From NCBI RefSeq assembly GCF_014639235.1, contig NZ_BMFU01000014.1, positions 1 through 64,000 on the forward strand: 64,000 nucleotides of DNA. Reading direction: 5' to 3'. The DNA comes from Paenibacillus silvae (lineage in GTDB: Bacteria; Bacillota; Bacilli; Paenibacillales; Paenibacillaceae). Made by a program: the position numbers and the translations under genes. Each line of letters opens with the position of its first letter. Position 1 is the stretch's first letter. Below are positions 35,785 to 44,887 of this stretch, one piece after another. The notes beneath the pieces are model-generated. The model searched no databases. It worked only from the letters and a program-made list of their open reading frames with translations, and was not told where the DNA came from.

Positions 35785-36298
35785 TGTTTCTCACGTCCCG
35801 ATAAAGATTGAAGTTCCCTTTTGGCGCTGCACCGAACTCTGGATGTGATTGGAGAGATTCCAGCGCATGTACAGCTTGGGGAAGCTGTTTATTTGCTTTT
35901 ATCACAGCGAAGGCAGCGCTTTGGAGCAAAATATATGCGTCCGATTCAATGACATTCCGAGCCAGCTCAATTTCAGCCTCGGTAACGGGCAGCAGGGCTA
36001 ACGTCATTAAAGCATAGATCTGCACATCCTCGTCTTCCTCCACATTGCGTACCAACTGTCCTGCTGCTTCGCGAATCGTATTTAGAAGCGGTGAAGCTCC
36101 CGCCATACCAAGAGCACGCCAGGCTTCAATACGAACTAAATCCTCCTCCTCTGTGCACATGCCAAGAGAAAGCACTCGCCGGGTTAATTCAGGATCATGC
36201 AATTCAATGATCTGACGGAGCGCTTCCTGTTTTTCGTGAGAAGAGGCTGAGTCGAAATCAAGAGCATCTAATGGGTTATTTAATTCTTCGGTAGACAT
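35768..36298 (-). CDS. HEAT-repeat-like protein
   Basis: About 176 aa, predicted all-helical. Repeated helix pairs such as IEAWRALGMAGASPLLNTIREAA, VQIYALMTLALLPVTEAEIELARNVI and LLQSAAFAVIKANKQLPQAVHALESL look like HEAT/PBS lyase-type repeats, a protein-binding scaffold. The start at 36298 is preferred because AGGGGGTGA is about ten bases upstream. It sits between the immunity-like gene and the 137-aa gene in a probable operon. No catalytic residues are seen. Confidence 0.7.
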   Translation of the reverse strand: MSTEELNNPLDALDFDSASSHEKQEALRQIIELHDPELTRRVLSLGMCTEEEDLVRIEAWRALGMAGASPLLNTIREAAGQLVRNVEEDEDVQIYALMTLALLPVTEAEIELARNVIESDAYILLQSAAFAVIKANKQLPQAVHALESLQSHPEFGAAPKGNFNLYRDVRNNEIQR

Positions 36299-36324
36299 GT
36301 ATATCATTCACCCCCTGAATAAGT

Positions 36325-36543
36325 TCAAGATTGAGGCGGGAGCTGAATTGGGCGTGCTTGAAGCGCTTCTTCCACAATCTGCTCCGCAGTTAACTCGCGT
36401 TCATCCCAGAAAATCAGATTACTGATCTCTGCATAGGGCAACGCCTGCTGCAATTCGGTTAACATGTCGTCCAGTTCTTGCTCGGTTCCTTCCGCATTCA
36501 ACATTTTACGAACTAACATAACGAGATGTTCATGGTTAGACAT
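36325..36543 (-). CDS. Colicin/pyocin immunity-like protein
   Basis: 72 aa. It resembles the small four-helix immunity proteins of nuclease bacteriocins (colicin E/pyocin type): an N-terminal helix LVMLVRKMLNAEGTEQELDDMLTELQQALP, then ISNLIFWDERELTAEQIVEEALQ, which matches the D-L-I-F/Y-W/Y-P...T-P-E-I-V pattern of that family. The start ATG follows AAGGAGG. No matching nuclease toxin is next to it, so it may be an orphan immunity gene protecting against rivals. It leads the cluster with the HEAT-like and 137-aa genes. Confidence 0.65.
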   Translation of the reverse strand: MSNHEHLVMLVRKMLNAEGTEQELDDMLTELQQALPYAEISNLIFWDERELTAEQIVEEALQARPIQLPPQS

Positions 36544-36593
36544 GGTCTTACCTCCTTAATAATTAACTCAATAAATAGAAAAGCGACAGTCGC

Positions 36594-36896
36594 TTAATCG
36601 GACATTGGCTGATTCCAGGGATCGTATTTTACAAAAATGGGCAGTATTTTCGGCCCGAGGGTAAGATGCAAAACATCTCTCTTCTGTGCCGCGAAAGAGA
36701 TGATATAGTCTCCAAAGTGTGGCTCATATTCAAAGTGTTCAAATGTGACCGTTTGGCCCGGATATTTTGCAGCTACGTACAATGTTGCGACTCCTCTGGC
36801 CAGCAGTTCCTTCACCACAGGGATCTGAGCAGCAAGCATGACTGCGATCAGTATAGCGATGATATGCTTCATATAACGTTGAAGAAAATGAGTCAA
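36594..36896 (-). CDS. Small membrane-anchored protein
   Basis: About 100 aa. An N-terminal hydrophobic segment (MKHIIAILIAVMLAAQIPV, residues ~9-27) is followed by an extracytoplasmic ~70-aa domain (VTFEHFEYEPHFGDYIISFAAQKRD...). No family is assigned; it recalls small anchored proteins of Bacillus. The TTG at 36896 is favoured because GGGGGGA lies seven bases upstream; the ATG upstream (36968) has no such site. Confidence 0.6.
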   Translation of the reverse strand: MTHFLQRYMKHIIAILIAVMLAAQIPVVKELLARGVATLYVAAKYPGQTVTFEHFEYEPHFGDYIISFAAQKRDVLHLTLGPKILPIFVKYDPWNQPMSD

Positions 36897-36979
36897 AAGC
36901 AAATCCCCCCAACCGATGACGATGTCTATGCATAGTCTATCATTGTTAGGGGGAAAGATCATGGTCACAAGGTCGCTTT

Positions 36980-37990
36980 TTAATCGATCTGTATAGCAAT
37001 ATTGCCGAACTGCTCACCTTTCTCCATACGTTCGAATGCTTGTACGGTATGTTCAAGTGAATAGATGCTGTCTACTACGGGATGAATCTGATGTTTCTCT
37101 ACCAAGTCCAGCATCTGCACAAACTCTTCGCGGCTGCCCATGGAGGTGCCAATCAGACTGATCTGTGGAAAAAAGATCGAACGAATCGGTAGATGCAGGT
37201 CATCGCCCGAGCTTGCGCCAAACATTACAATTCGTCCGCCCGGTCTGATGATCTGCTCGTATTTGGGAAACATCGCTTGTCCGATACTGTCCAGGATGAT
37301 GTCTACAGGATTGTCCCTGTTCAACATATTTCCCCAGTCTCCATGACTATCCAAAGCTTGAACCGCACCGAGACGTAACGCCTCAGCTCGTTTAACTTCA
37401 CTTCTGGAGCTTACGGTTACCTTCGCTCCTGCAGCTGCTGCCATGAGCAAGGCATACGTAGCGACACCTCCTCCAATGCCGGGAATAAAGAGATGTTCGC
37501 CAGCCTGAAGTCCGCCACGAGTGAACAACGCCCGATAAGCTGTCAGCGCAGCAAGAGATAAGACCCCGGCTTCGTTCCAGGAGAGGTGGGCAGGCTTGGG
37601 GAGCACATTGCTGGCAGGCAGCGCAATATATTGTGCGAGCGTTCCGTCGGATGGACCACCGACAATCCCCGGAACAACAGGCACGTCTGCGGTATGCTGC
37701 CAGTCGAGAGTCGGATGAATGATTACCGGATCATCTACAGCGATATGCTGCACACCGTCGCCGACCTCGACCACAATACCTGCTCCGTCTGATCCAGGAA
37801 TAAGTGGAGTGTCTTGGGGCATTCGGTCTGACATAATGAAGAGATCGCGGTGATTGAGTCCGGCAGAGCGCAGCTGCACCACGACATGTCCGGGTTCTGC
37901 TTTCGGGACTGCACAGGTTGAATAGCGAAGACCTTTCAGACCGGCTTGTTCAGAATGTATTATGGCCTTCATTGTTTCTATAGCTTTCAT
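36980..37990 (-). CDS. Zinc-independent medium-chain dehydrogenase (quinone oxidoreductase-like)
   Basis: A 336-aa NAD(P)-dependent oxidoreductase of the MDR superfamily. A GroES-like domain (SAGLNHRDLFIM, PLIPGSDGAGIVVEVGDGV) is followed by a Rossmann domain with IPGIGGGVATYALLMAAAAGAKV. The structural-zinc Cys quartet and the catalytic zinc Cys of alcohol dehydrogenases are absent, so it belongs to the quinone oxidoreductase/YogA-like branch. AGGAGG is seven bases before the ATG. It is divergent from a LysR gene; a perfect inverted repeat about 37 bp upstream is a probable operator. Confidence 0.87.
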   Translation of the reverse strand: MKAIETMKAIIHSEQAGLKGLRYSTCAVPKAEPGHVVVQLRSAGLNHRDLFIMSDRMPQDTPLIPGSDGAGIVVEVGDGVQHIAVDDPVIIHPTLDWQHTADVPVVPGIVGGPSDGTLAQYIALPASNVLPKPAHLSWNEAGVLSLAALTAYRALFTRGGLQAGEHLFIPGIGGGVATYALLMAAAAGAKVTVSSRSEVKRAEALRLGAVQALDSHGDWGNMLNRDNPVDIILDSIGQAMFPKYEQIIRPGGRIVMFGASSGDDLHLPIRSIFFPQISLIGTSMGSREEFVQMLDLVEKHQIHPVVDSIYSLEHTVQAFERMEKGEQFGNIAIQID

Positions 37991-38026
37991 GAGGTTACCT
38001 CCTAAATGATATAGATAAGCTGCTTA

Positions 38027-38055
38027 TTTACACATCATCGCAGTGTTTGTGTAAA
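38027..38055. promoter_or_regulatory. Inverted repeat upstream of the MDR gene
   Basis: TTTACACA and TGTGTAAA are perfect 8-bp arms separated by 13 bp, in the divergent region between the oxidoreductase and the LysR regulator. Likely a LysR or other regulator site. Confidence 0.5.
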
Positions 38056-38259
38056 GATAAAGCCTATTACCGAGTCATTGTACAGGCAGGCTGAAAACAC
38101 GTAAAATAAACAAAAATGAAGGTCAGTATCAATAATAATCATAGTGAAAAATAAGTGGAAAATAGAAGTGGAAAATAGAAGAGCGTTGGCATGATGTACA
38201 AGCTTTCAAGTTGGCAGAATGCTCTTATGCTCTCATATAACGATAAGCAGGTGAAGATT

Positions 38260-39120
38260 TTGGATGCTGGTGATTTGAAAATATTCCAGGCGGTTGCCCG
38301 CGAAGGCAGTATCAGCAAAGCCGCGGTTGCCCTTAATTATGTGCAGTCCAACGTAACAACACGGATCAGACAACTGGAAGCACAGCTGCAAGTGCCGCTG
38401 TTTCATCGTTCGAATCGCGGAATGCTGCTTACCCCGGCAGGAGAGAACCTGCTTGGTTATGCAGATCGAATATTGCAATTACTAGACGAAGCCGAGGAGG
38501 CCGCACAGCAAGGAGGTCCGCCGACGGGAAATCTTCGTTTAGGCTCGATTGAGACTGCCGTCTCCCGATTCCTGACGCCGCTCTTGGCGGAGTATTGCTC
38601 CTGTTATCCCAAGGTACAGTATTCTCTTGTCACAGGAGGCACACATGAGCTGAACCAGAAGGTTATGAAGCATGAGCTTCACGGAGCTTTGGTGTATGGT
38701 CCAATAGACCATTCGGAGCTGCAATATATCAAAATGTATGACGATGAACTGGTGCTGATTGCCCGATCAGATGAACAAGATATGTCCATATTGCTTCACA
38801 GACCGATGCTATTTTTTGAAATTGGCTGCAGCCACCGGGATCAAGCCGAGAGTTTTCTGAGAACCCAGGGCATTCGTACATTAAACGTCATAGAGTACGG
38901 GACATTGGACACGATTATTCATGGCGTTGCTACCGGGCTCGGCGTATCCCTGCTGCCACGTTCTTCGGTTGCTCAGGCCGCGTCCAGAGGTGAGATCGTC
39001 ATACTGCCTGTACCTGAACCGTATTCTCGTTTGGAAGTAGGATTTATATACTCTCGTGGTGAACATATATCTAGTGCGCTGCATGCGCTGGTCGAGATTA
39101 TGGCTGAACCGGAACAGTAA
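38260..39120 (+). CDS. LysR family transcription regulator
   Basis: About 286 aa. A winged helix near residues 1-60 (DLKIFQAVAREGSISKAAVALNYVQSNVTTRIRQLEAQL) is followed by the periplasmic-binding-like effector domain (GNLRLGSIETAVSRFLTPLL and onward). TTG at 38260 gives the usual LysR beginning (LDAGDLKIF) and follows AGGTGA; a longer version from ATG 38191 would add 23 residues. It is divergent from the MDR oxidoreductase and 14 bp upstream of the aldolase gene, so it may regulate either. Confidence 0.85.
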   Translation: MDAGDLKIFQAVAREGSISKAAVALNYVQSNVTTRIRQLEAQLQVPLFHRSNRGMLLTPAGENLLGYADRILQLLDEAEEAAQQGGPPTGNLRLGSIETAVSRFLTPLLAEYCSCYPKVQYSLVTGGTHELNQKVMKHELHGALVYGPIDHSELQYIKMYDDELVLIARSDEQDMSILLHRPMLFFEIGCSHRDQAESFLRTQGIRTLNVIEYGTLDTIIHGVATGLGVSLLPRSSVAQAASRGEIVILPVPEPYSRLEVGFIYSRGEHISSALHALVEIMAEPEQ

Positions 39121-39134
39121 AGGAGAGATGCATT

Positions 39135-40241
39135 GTGCAGGATAAAAATAGTGTAGTAACGCTGGCTGATGCTTTCAATCAAGCCGTGTATATTATAGGC
39201 GGGCATGGAAGCCGCAAAGTGAAAGTACTGCAGGAGGCTCTGGAGCTGGTCGATGGAGAAACGTTCAGTGACCATTATGGCAATGGTTCGATTATAGATG
39301 AGTTCCAGCAGGAGATGGCGGAGGTGCTGGGTAAGGAAGCTGCCGTGTTTTTCCCAAGCGGTACGATGGCACAGCAGATTGCACTTCGCATCTGGTGTGA
39401 CCGGGCTGATGTTAAACGGGTGGCTTATCATCCGCTGGCTCATCTGGAGATCCATGAGGAGGACGGGCTGAAGGAGCTGCATCAGATCGAAAGCATTCTG
39501 CTCGGAGAAGCAGATCGGTTGATTACACTCGAAGATGTGAAGGGCATGAAAGAGGAGATAGCCTGTCTACTGCTTGAGCTGCCGCAGCGAGAGATTGGCG
39601 GGCAGCTGCCAGCATACGAGGAGCTGGAGGCAATCTCGGCGTATTGCCGTGAACGCGGCATCAAGCTGCATCTGGACGGGGCACGTCTGTTTGAGATCAC
39701 GCCTTATTATGAGAAAACACCAGCGGAGATTTGTCGTTTGTTCGATAGTGTATACATCTCTTTTTATAAAGGTATTGGCGGTATTGCGGGGGCAATTCTT
39801 GCCGGAGATTCAGACATGATGCAGGAATCCAGGGTGTGGAAACGGCGGCATGGCGGTGATCTGATCGGGCTGTACCCGTACATACTCAGCTCCCGGTATT
39901 ATTATCATGAGCGTGTTGGCAAAATGGGACATTACTATGAGCAGGCCAAAGAGCTGGCGTCACTGTTTAATGCATGTCACGGGATTAAAACGGTTCCTGA
40001 ACAGCCAGTGTCCAACATGTTCCACGTTCATTTTGCGCTTGCAGCTTCCGAAGTTGAACCGCTGCTTGTGCAGATGGCGCAGCAGTTTGATATAGCAATT
40101 ACATCGTATCTGAACAAAACCGGAGGTAACAGCTGCTCCTTCGAAATGTCGACAGGGGATCGATACGATACGGTGCCGCAGGATAAGCTGCGCGACGCGC
40201 TCGCTTGGCTTGATGGGCAGTTGCAGAAGCAGCTTTCATAG
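39135..40241 (+). CDS. Low-specificity threonine aldolase family enzyme
   Basis: A 368-aa PLP enzyme of the beta-eliminating lyase/threonine aldolase group that cleaves threonine or allo-threonine to glycine and acetaldehyde. Visible motifs are FSDHYGNGSIIDEFQQEMAEVLG, FFPSGTMAQQIALRIW, LHLDGARLFEI (the PLP Asp) and the Schiff-base Lys in YISFYKGIGGIAGA (near residue 212). The start is GTG with AGGAGAGA upstream. It follows LysR by 14 bp in the same direction, so the two are probably co-transcribed. True substrate unconfirmed. Confidence 0.87.
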   Translation: MQDKNSVVTLADAFNQAVYIIGGHGSRKVKVLQEALELVDGETFSDHYGNGSIIDEFQQEMAEVLGKEAAVFFPSGTMAQQIALRIWCDRADVKRVAYHPLAHLEIHEEDGLKELHQIESILLGEADRLITLEDVKGMKEEIACLLLELPQREIGGQLPAYEELEAISAYCRERGIKLHLDGARLFEITPYYEKTPAEICRLFDSVYISFYKGIGGIAGAILAGDSDMMQESRVWKRRHGGDLIGLYPYILSSRYYYHERVGKMGHYYEQAKELASLFNACHGIKTVPEQPVSNMFHVHFALAASEVEPLLVQMAQQFDIAITSYLNKTGGNSCSFEMSTGDRYDTVPQDKLRDALAWLDGQLQKQLS

Positions 40242-40300
40242 CAGATGCATGATTTCGCGTCTTACTAGGGTGAGATGCCAGGCACAACTGCGTGTATCGT

Positions 40301-41332
40301 TCACTGCTCCTGAATATATTTGCGATAGAGCGCAGGTGTAATTTCCTCGAACTTTTTGAAAATTTTGATAAAATACCCCGACTCATTAAATCCCAGCTCA
40401 TCGCTGATCTGTGAAACGGGCATATCTGTGACCTCTAGCAGCTGCTTGGCCCACTTGATTTTGAGCTTGGCGAGATAGGTGGTGAAGTTTTCACCCGTTT
40501 CCTTCGCAAATAACCGGCTGAAGTAGCTTGGACTCAGGTGGCACAGTTCGGCTGCTTGTTTCAGAGACACTTGTTCACTTTTATGTGCGTGAATGTACTC
40601 AAAAGCAGGCTGCAACACCGGATTCACACTGTCCGTATCATTGGGGCTGTTTTTGAGATAAGCATCAGCGATGGCGTTGGTCATTTCTTTTTTGATGGAT
40701 TCAATGTTGCGAATGGAATAACCGGGCAGAATCGTGGATAGATTCACGGACTCTTGATTGCCTGAAGCCTTCTCAAACATCTCCACCAGCAGGTTTTTGT
40801 TCAGCGCCTCCTCCACAATATAGTTGCAGAGCAGGGACAGCATGTTCGAAATCTTCACAATCTCCTCGTACGTCATGACGGGCAGCTGGTCATAATCTGC
40901 CTGTAAATGCTTCATTTTGGCATCGTGCATGGATACATTTTTGGATCTCACGATCTGCTCCAGATCGGTTCCCTTCTCCGGGTCAGCGAGCTTGACTTGT
41001 CCAGCCATGACTGCACCGATATATTTCCCGTCAATGGTAATCGGAATCGCAATGTCGATAATATTGAAATGACAGAGATAAATATAGGGTTCATTGAGCC
41101 GAACAGCCTCTAGTCCGCCGCGCGAATCACATTTTTGACAATAGGGAAGAAGCTCAGGGTCCTTGCGAACGTTCTGGCAGAAGGCCTGGCAGCTGCTGTG
41201 GCTGGTTACGGGAATGCCTTTGTAATCCACGGTTAGTATAGCGAGTTTGGTTACTGTGGCAAGTGAATCCTGAAGGCGTTTCCATTTGTCCAGATCCAGT
41301 ATTTTATTGATGTGCAGATATTCTTTAATCAT
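40301..41332 (-). CDS. AraC regulator with PocR sensor domain
   Basis: 343 aa. The N-terminal PocR domain (about 8-165) has several conserved Cys: SCQAFCQNVRKDPELLPYCQKCDSRGGLEAV, and the IAIPITIDGKYIGAVMAGQV segment. In related proteins it senses glycerol or propanediol derivatives. The C-terminal AraC double helix-turn-helix (about 245-343) ends HLSPSYFSRLFAKETGENFTTYLAKLK and FNESGYFIKIFKKFEEITPALYRKY. AGGAGG is eight bases before... the ATG has GGAGG eight bases upstream. It is divergent from gldA-dhaK, fitting activation of glycerol dissimilation. Confidence 0.9.
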   Translation of the reverse strand: MIKEYLHINKILDLDKWKRLQDSLATVTKLAILTVDYKGIPVTSHSSCQAFCQNVRKDPELLPYCQKCDSRGGLEAVRLNEPYIYLCHFNIIDIAIPITIDGKYIGAVMAGQVKLADPEKGTDLEQIVRSKNVSMHDAKMKHLQADYDQLPVMTYEEIVKISNMLSLLCNYIVEEALNKNLLVEMFEKASGNQESVNLSTILPGYSIRNIESIKKEMTNAIADAYLKNSPNDTDSVNPVLQPAFEYIHAHKSEQVSLKQAAELCHLSPSYFSRLFAKETGENFTTYLAKLKIKWAKQLLEVTDMPVSQISDELGFNESGYFIKIFKKFEEITPALYRKYIQEQ

Positions 41333-41506
41333 ATGAAAAACCTCCGTAGTTAATCATTTTCATGGATCGGAGAGTCGTTAAAAAGTTAAAAGTTGTACAT
41401 ATTAAGACATGAACATAGCGGGTAATGGAACATGGGAGGTCAAAATTGAACCATCTCATGACAATAACATACCATGATTGCGCGAAAAAGCAAAAAATTA
41501 CGATTG

Positions 41507-41523
41507 CAAATTATAATAATTTG
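41507..41523. promoter_or_regulatory. Perfect inverted repeat between pocR-like gene and gldA
   Basis: CAAATTAT-A-ATAATTTG, 8-bp arms. It is a possible regulator site in the 560-bp divergent region. The rest of that region before repeat copy C is AT-rich with no ORF that I support. Confidence 0.4.
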
Positions 41524-41670
41524 TTATCAAAGTCCACTGCAAACCTCCTGCGTCTGCGTTATATTTAGGTCAATTGAAACAGTTAAAATTTGATGTAACA
41601 CGGAGCAAGACACCTTGATGTCTGAATTTCATGTAATGCAGGACAAGCGCTGCGGCGAAAAATGATTCTG

Positions 41671-41860
41671 TATAAGTTGAACTATTCATTTGCACGTGAA
41701 CGGAGGGGACAGAAAAAACCTGAAAAAGCGGAGCGGTCGCCTTTATCACCGGATTTTCCCCTTTGGAATAGGGAATCCAAAAAATCTGGGGATAACAGCG
41801 ATTGGAAGGTTATTCTGTCATCGGAGTGGATTGTGTAAAATCTTTAGTTCAACTTATATA
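41671..41860 (+). repeat. MITE-like element, copy C (short form)
   Basis: About 190 bp bounded by TATAAGTTGAACTA (41671-41684) and TAGTTCAACTTATA (41845-41858), a perfect 14-bp terminal inverted repeat. The interior matches copies A and B. Its right end lies 32 bp before the gldA start and holds TTGTGT, 18 bp, TATATA: a promoter-like pair pointing into gldA. Confidence 0.9.
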
Positions 41861-41892
41861 GCGATTTTTACTTTTAGGAGGCGTACCATATT

Positions 41893-43035
41893 ATGAGAAA
41901 AGCATTTATCAGTCCAACGAAATATGTGCAAGGCGAAGACGAATTGTTGAACCTGGGATACTTCGTAAAATCATTTGGTGATTCTGCTTTATTGATTGCA
42001 CACCCGGATGATGTACAGCGTGTCAAAGCCAAGCTGGATGCAACAGCAGCCAAATTCAATATCACTTTTGTTGAAAGCGGTTTTAGAGGCGAATGCTCAC
42101 GCGAGGAAGTGGCTCGTTTGCAAGAGATTGCCAAAGAAAAGGGCTGCACTTGCACGATTGGTCTTGGTGGTGGTAAAGCGATTGATGCAGCGAAATGTGT
42201 GGCTGAGGGCGAAGCGTTGATCATCTGTCCAACCATTGCAGCAACGGATGCACCTACAAGTCACTCGGCTGTATTGTACACACCAGAAGGCTCTTTCGAT
42301 GACTATGCATACTTCAAACAAAGCCCAAGCGTTGTGCTTGTGGATACCACCGTTATTGCTAATGCACCAACACGTTTCCTCGTGTCCGGTATGGGAGATG
42401 CTTTGTCCACTTATTTTGAAGCAAGAGCAACATCCAAATCCTATTCCCGTGTCAATGCAAGTCTGCCGATGGGTTCCCGTGAAGGATACACTCCTTCTGC
42501 TGTTGGAACAAACGCAGCTCTTGCGCTTGCCAAATTGTGTTACGAAATGCTGCTTACCGACGGGGCTAAAGCGAAGGTAGCTTGTGACAGCAACGTTGTA
42601 ACTCAAGCGCTGGAGAACATTGTGGAAACCAACATTCTGTTGTCTGGTCTTGGATTTGAAAGCGGCGGTTTGGCCGCGGCACACGCGATTCACAACGGTC
42701 TGACCGTGCTTGAAGGAACACACCATTATTTCCATGGTGAAAAAGTTTCTTTCGGAACGATTGCACAGCTCGTTCTTGAAAATGCTCCAACCGAAGAGCT
42801 GCATCAGGTGATGGACTTCTGTCTCTCCGTAGGATTGCCAGTAAGTCTGGCAGATATCGGTGTAGAGACGATTACGCAGGAAGAATTGCTGAAAGTGGCT
42901 GAGATTGCGTGTATTCCAGAGGAATCCATCCATGCGATGCCATTCCCGATCACAGTACCTGAAGTTGCAGCTGCCATTGCAGCGGCTGACCGAATCGGAC
43001 GGGAGTACAAAGCAGCTCGCCAGGAGGCAAAATAA
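41893..43035 (+). CDS. gldA: Glycerol dehydrogenase
   Basis: A 380-aa NAD-dependent iron-type alcohol dehydrogenase fold enzyme that oxidises glycerol to dihydroxyacetone. Visible are the NAD-binding GLGGGKAIDAAKCV (near 95-108), the metal-site Asp in ATDAPTSHSAVLY, and His ligands in AAAHAIHNGL and HHYFHGEKVSFG. The adjacent dihydroxyacetone kinase completes the pathway to DHAP. AGGAGG is eleven bases before the ATG. Its stop directly touches the dhaK start. Confidence 0.94.
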   Translation: MRKAFISPTKYVQGEDELLNLGYFVKSFGDSALLIAHPDDVQRVKAKLDATAAKFNITFVESGFRGECSREEVARLQEIAKEKGCTCTIGLGGGKAIDAAKCVAEGEALIICPTIAATDAPTSHSAVLYTPEGSFDDYAYFKQSPSVVLVDTTVIANAPTRFLVSGMGDALSTYFEARATSKSYSRVNASLPMGSREGYTPSAVGTNAALALAKLCYEMLLTDGAKAKVACDSNVVTQALENIVETNILLSGLGFESGGLAAAHAIHNGLTVLEGTHHYFHGEKVSFGTIAQLVLENAPTEELHQVMDFCLSVGLPVSLADIGVETITQEELLKVAEIACIPEESIHAMPFPITVPEVAAAIAAADRIGREYKAARQEAK

Positions 43036-44805
43036 ATGAAAAAAATCATTAACCAGGCTGAACATGTTGTTATGGAAATGTGCAACGGGATTGCGCTTGC
43101 GCACCCGGAGCTGGAATTTCTGAAAAAATATAAAGTCATCAAACGCAGAGAGATTCAGGCTGACAAAGTCAGCCTGATCAGCGGCGGCGGTAGCGGTCAC
43201 GAGCCGGCACACGCTGGTTATGTAGGTAAAGGCATGCTGGATGCAGCGGTATGCGGAGACGTATTTGCATCTCCTTCCCAGATTCAGGTGTATCAAGCGA
43301 TCAAAGCAACGGCGAGCAACAAGGGCACGCTGCTCATTATCAAAAACTACAGCGGCGATATGATGAACTTCAAAAACGCAGCACATCTGGCTGAGGAAGA
43401 TGGCATCAATGTGCAGTATGTACGTGTTGAGGATGACATTGCTGTGCAGGACAGCTTGTATACGGTAGGCCGTCGCGGTGTAGCGGGAACGGTACTGGTC
43501 CATAAAATTGCCGGAGCAGCAGCAGAGGAAGGCCGCAGTCTGGAAGAAGTGAAGGCCGTTGCGGAGAAAGCTGCACAGAACGTGCGCAGCATCGGCTTTG
43601 GATTCACCTCTTGTACGGTCCCTGCGAAAGGTACACCAACCTTCGAAATTGCAGAGGATGAGATGGAGTATGGGGTAGGTATTCATGGTGAGCCCGGTAT
43701 TCGCCGTGAAAAAATTGCTACCGCAGATGAACTTGCTGAACGTATGGTTTCTGCACTGCTTCAGGACATGAAGCTGGATCAGGATGCTTCAGCCGAAATT
43801 GCTGTGCTTGTAAACGGCTTTGGCGCTACACCGTTGCAGGAGCTGTACCTGCTCAACAACTCGGTTCAACGTGAGCTTGCAGGCCATACAGGTCTTACCG
43901 TTGCAACAACATTTGTAGGCAACTATATGACCAGCATTGATATGGCGGGTGCGTCGGTGACTATCCTGAAGCTGGATGATGAATTGAAAACGCTGCTGTT
44001 CAAGGAAAGTGACACGCCTGCATTCAAAGTATCCGGCCCTCCTGTGGCACAACCAGCCTACTCCGAAGCTTTGGAAGCGGTTGTGACCGAGGATGCACCT
44101 GTATCCTATGAGGTACAGACAGATGCGTCAGCAGCAGTGATTCACAACAATCAGTTCTCGCTCGACAATGTCGTTTATCTGATTGATAAGATGGGCGAAA
44201 TCATCATCAAAAACGAAGTACCGTTCTGCGAACTGGATTCCCATGCGGGAGACGGCGACTTCGGGATGAGTGTAGCCAAGGGCTTCCGTCAATTGAAGCG
44301 TGAGTGGAACCACATCATTAACGAGGAGAAAAGGGATATCCGTTCATTCCTGGATGCATGCTCTCTGGTTATTATGGAGTATTGTGGCGGTGCATCTGGT
44401 CCGATCTGGGGCTCGGCATTCCGTGCAGCAGGCAAATCGGTGGGTGAGAAGCAGCATTTGAATGTATCCGAGTTCGCTGAGATGATGCAGGCAGCGGTTC
44501 AAGGTATCCAGGCAACAGGTGAGCGCTCCTTCGGACGCGGTGCGGTTGTCGGCGACAAAACGCTGATTGATGCACTTGCACCATGTGCAGATGCCTGGAC
44601 GCAAAGTGCGGAAACTGGAGATGACTTCAAATCTGCATTTGCCAAAGGTGCAGCCGCAGCGGTTGAAGGTGCGAAGAAAACCGAAGATATCGTAGCCCGT
44701 ATGGGACGCGCAGGTACGGTTGGTGATCGCAGTCTGGGGTACCCGGATGCTGGAGCATATGCGCTGGGTGTTATTTTCACGGAACTGTCCGAATCTTTGA
44801 AATAG
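43036..44805 (+). CDS. dhaK: ATP-type dihydroxyacetone kinase (DhaK-DhaL fusion)
   Basis: A 589-aa cytosolic kinase. The DhaK domain (1-~330) has the substrate-binding ISGGGSGHEPAHAGYVGKGML with the His that holds dihydroxyacetone. The C-terminal DhaL domain (about 380-589) has the ATP/Mg site SHAGDGDFGMSVAKGF, GPIWGSAFRAAG and GDRSLGYPDAGAYALG. The fusion indicates ATP rather than PTS (DhaM) as phosphate donor. The start codon follows the gldA stop with no gap, and AGGAGG lies in the gldA end. No terminator is directly after it; repeat D follows. Confidence 0.94.
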   Translation: MKKIINQAEHVVMEMCNGIALAHPELEFLKKYKVIKRREIQADKVSLISGGGSGHEPAHAGYVGKGMLDAAVCGDVFASPSQIQVYQAIKATASNKGTLLIIKNYSGDMMNFKNAAHLAEEDGINVQYVRVEDDIAVQDSLYTVGRRGVAGTVLVHKIAGAAAEEGRSLEEVKAVAEKAAQNVRSIGFGFTSCTVPAKGTPTFEIAEDEMEYGVGIHGEPGIRREKIATADELAERMVSALLQDMKLDQDASAEIAVLVNGFGATPLQELYLLNNSVQRELAGHTGLTVATTFVGNYMTSIDMAGASVTILKLDDELKTLLFKESDTPAFKVSGPPVAQPAYSEALEAVVTEDAPVSYEVQTDASAAVIHNNQFSLDNVVYLIDKMGEIIIKNEVPFCELDSHAGDGDFGMSVAKGFRQLKREWNHIINEEKRDIRSFLDACSLVIMEYCGGASGPIWGSAFRAAGKSVGEKQHLNVSEFAEMMQAAVQGIQATGERSFGRGAVVGDKTLIDALAPCADAWTQSAETGDDFKSAFAKGAAAAVEGAKKTEDIVARMGRAGTVGDRSLGYPDAGAYALGVIFTELSESLK

Positions 44806-44887
44806 GTTACTTGGTTTGATGTAAAAAAGATATGGCGCTGCTGGTCGATTACACTTAACAACTCCGATGGCGACTATGTTGGGTGTG

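Noticed and set aside
42097..43686. 529-codon open frame on the minus strand
   Set aside because: It lies antisense to gldA and dhaK, which have full family motifs, and its translation is Cys/His/Phe-rich without any domain.
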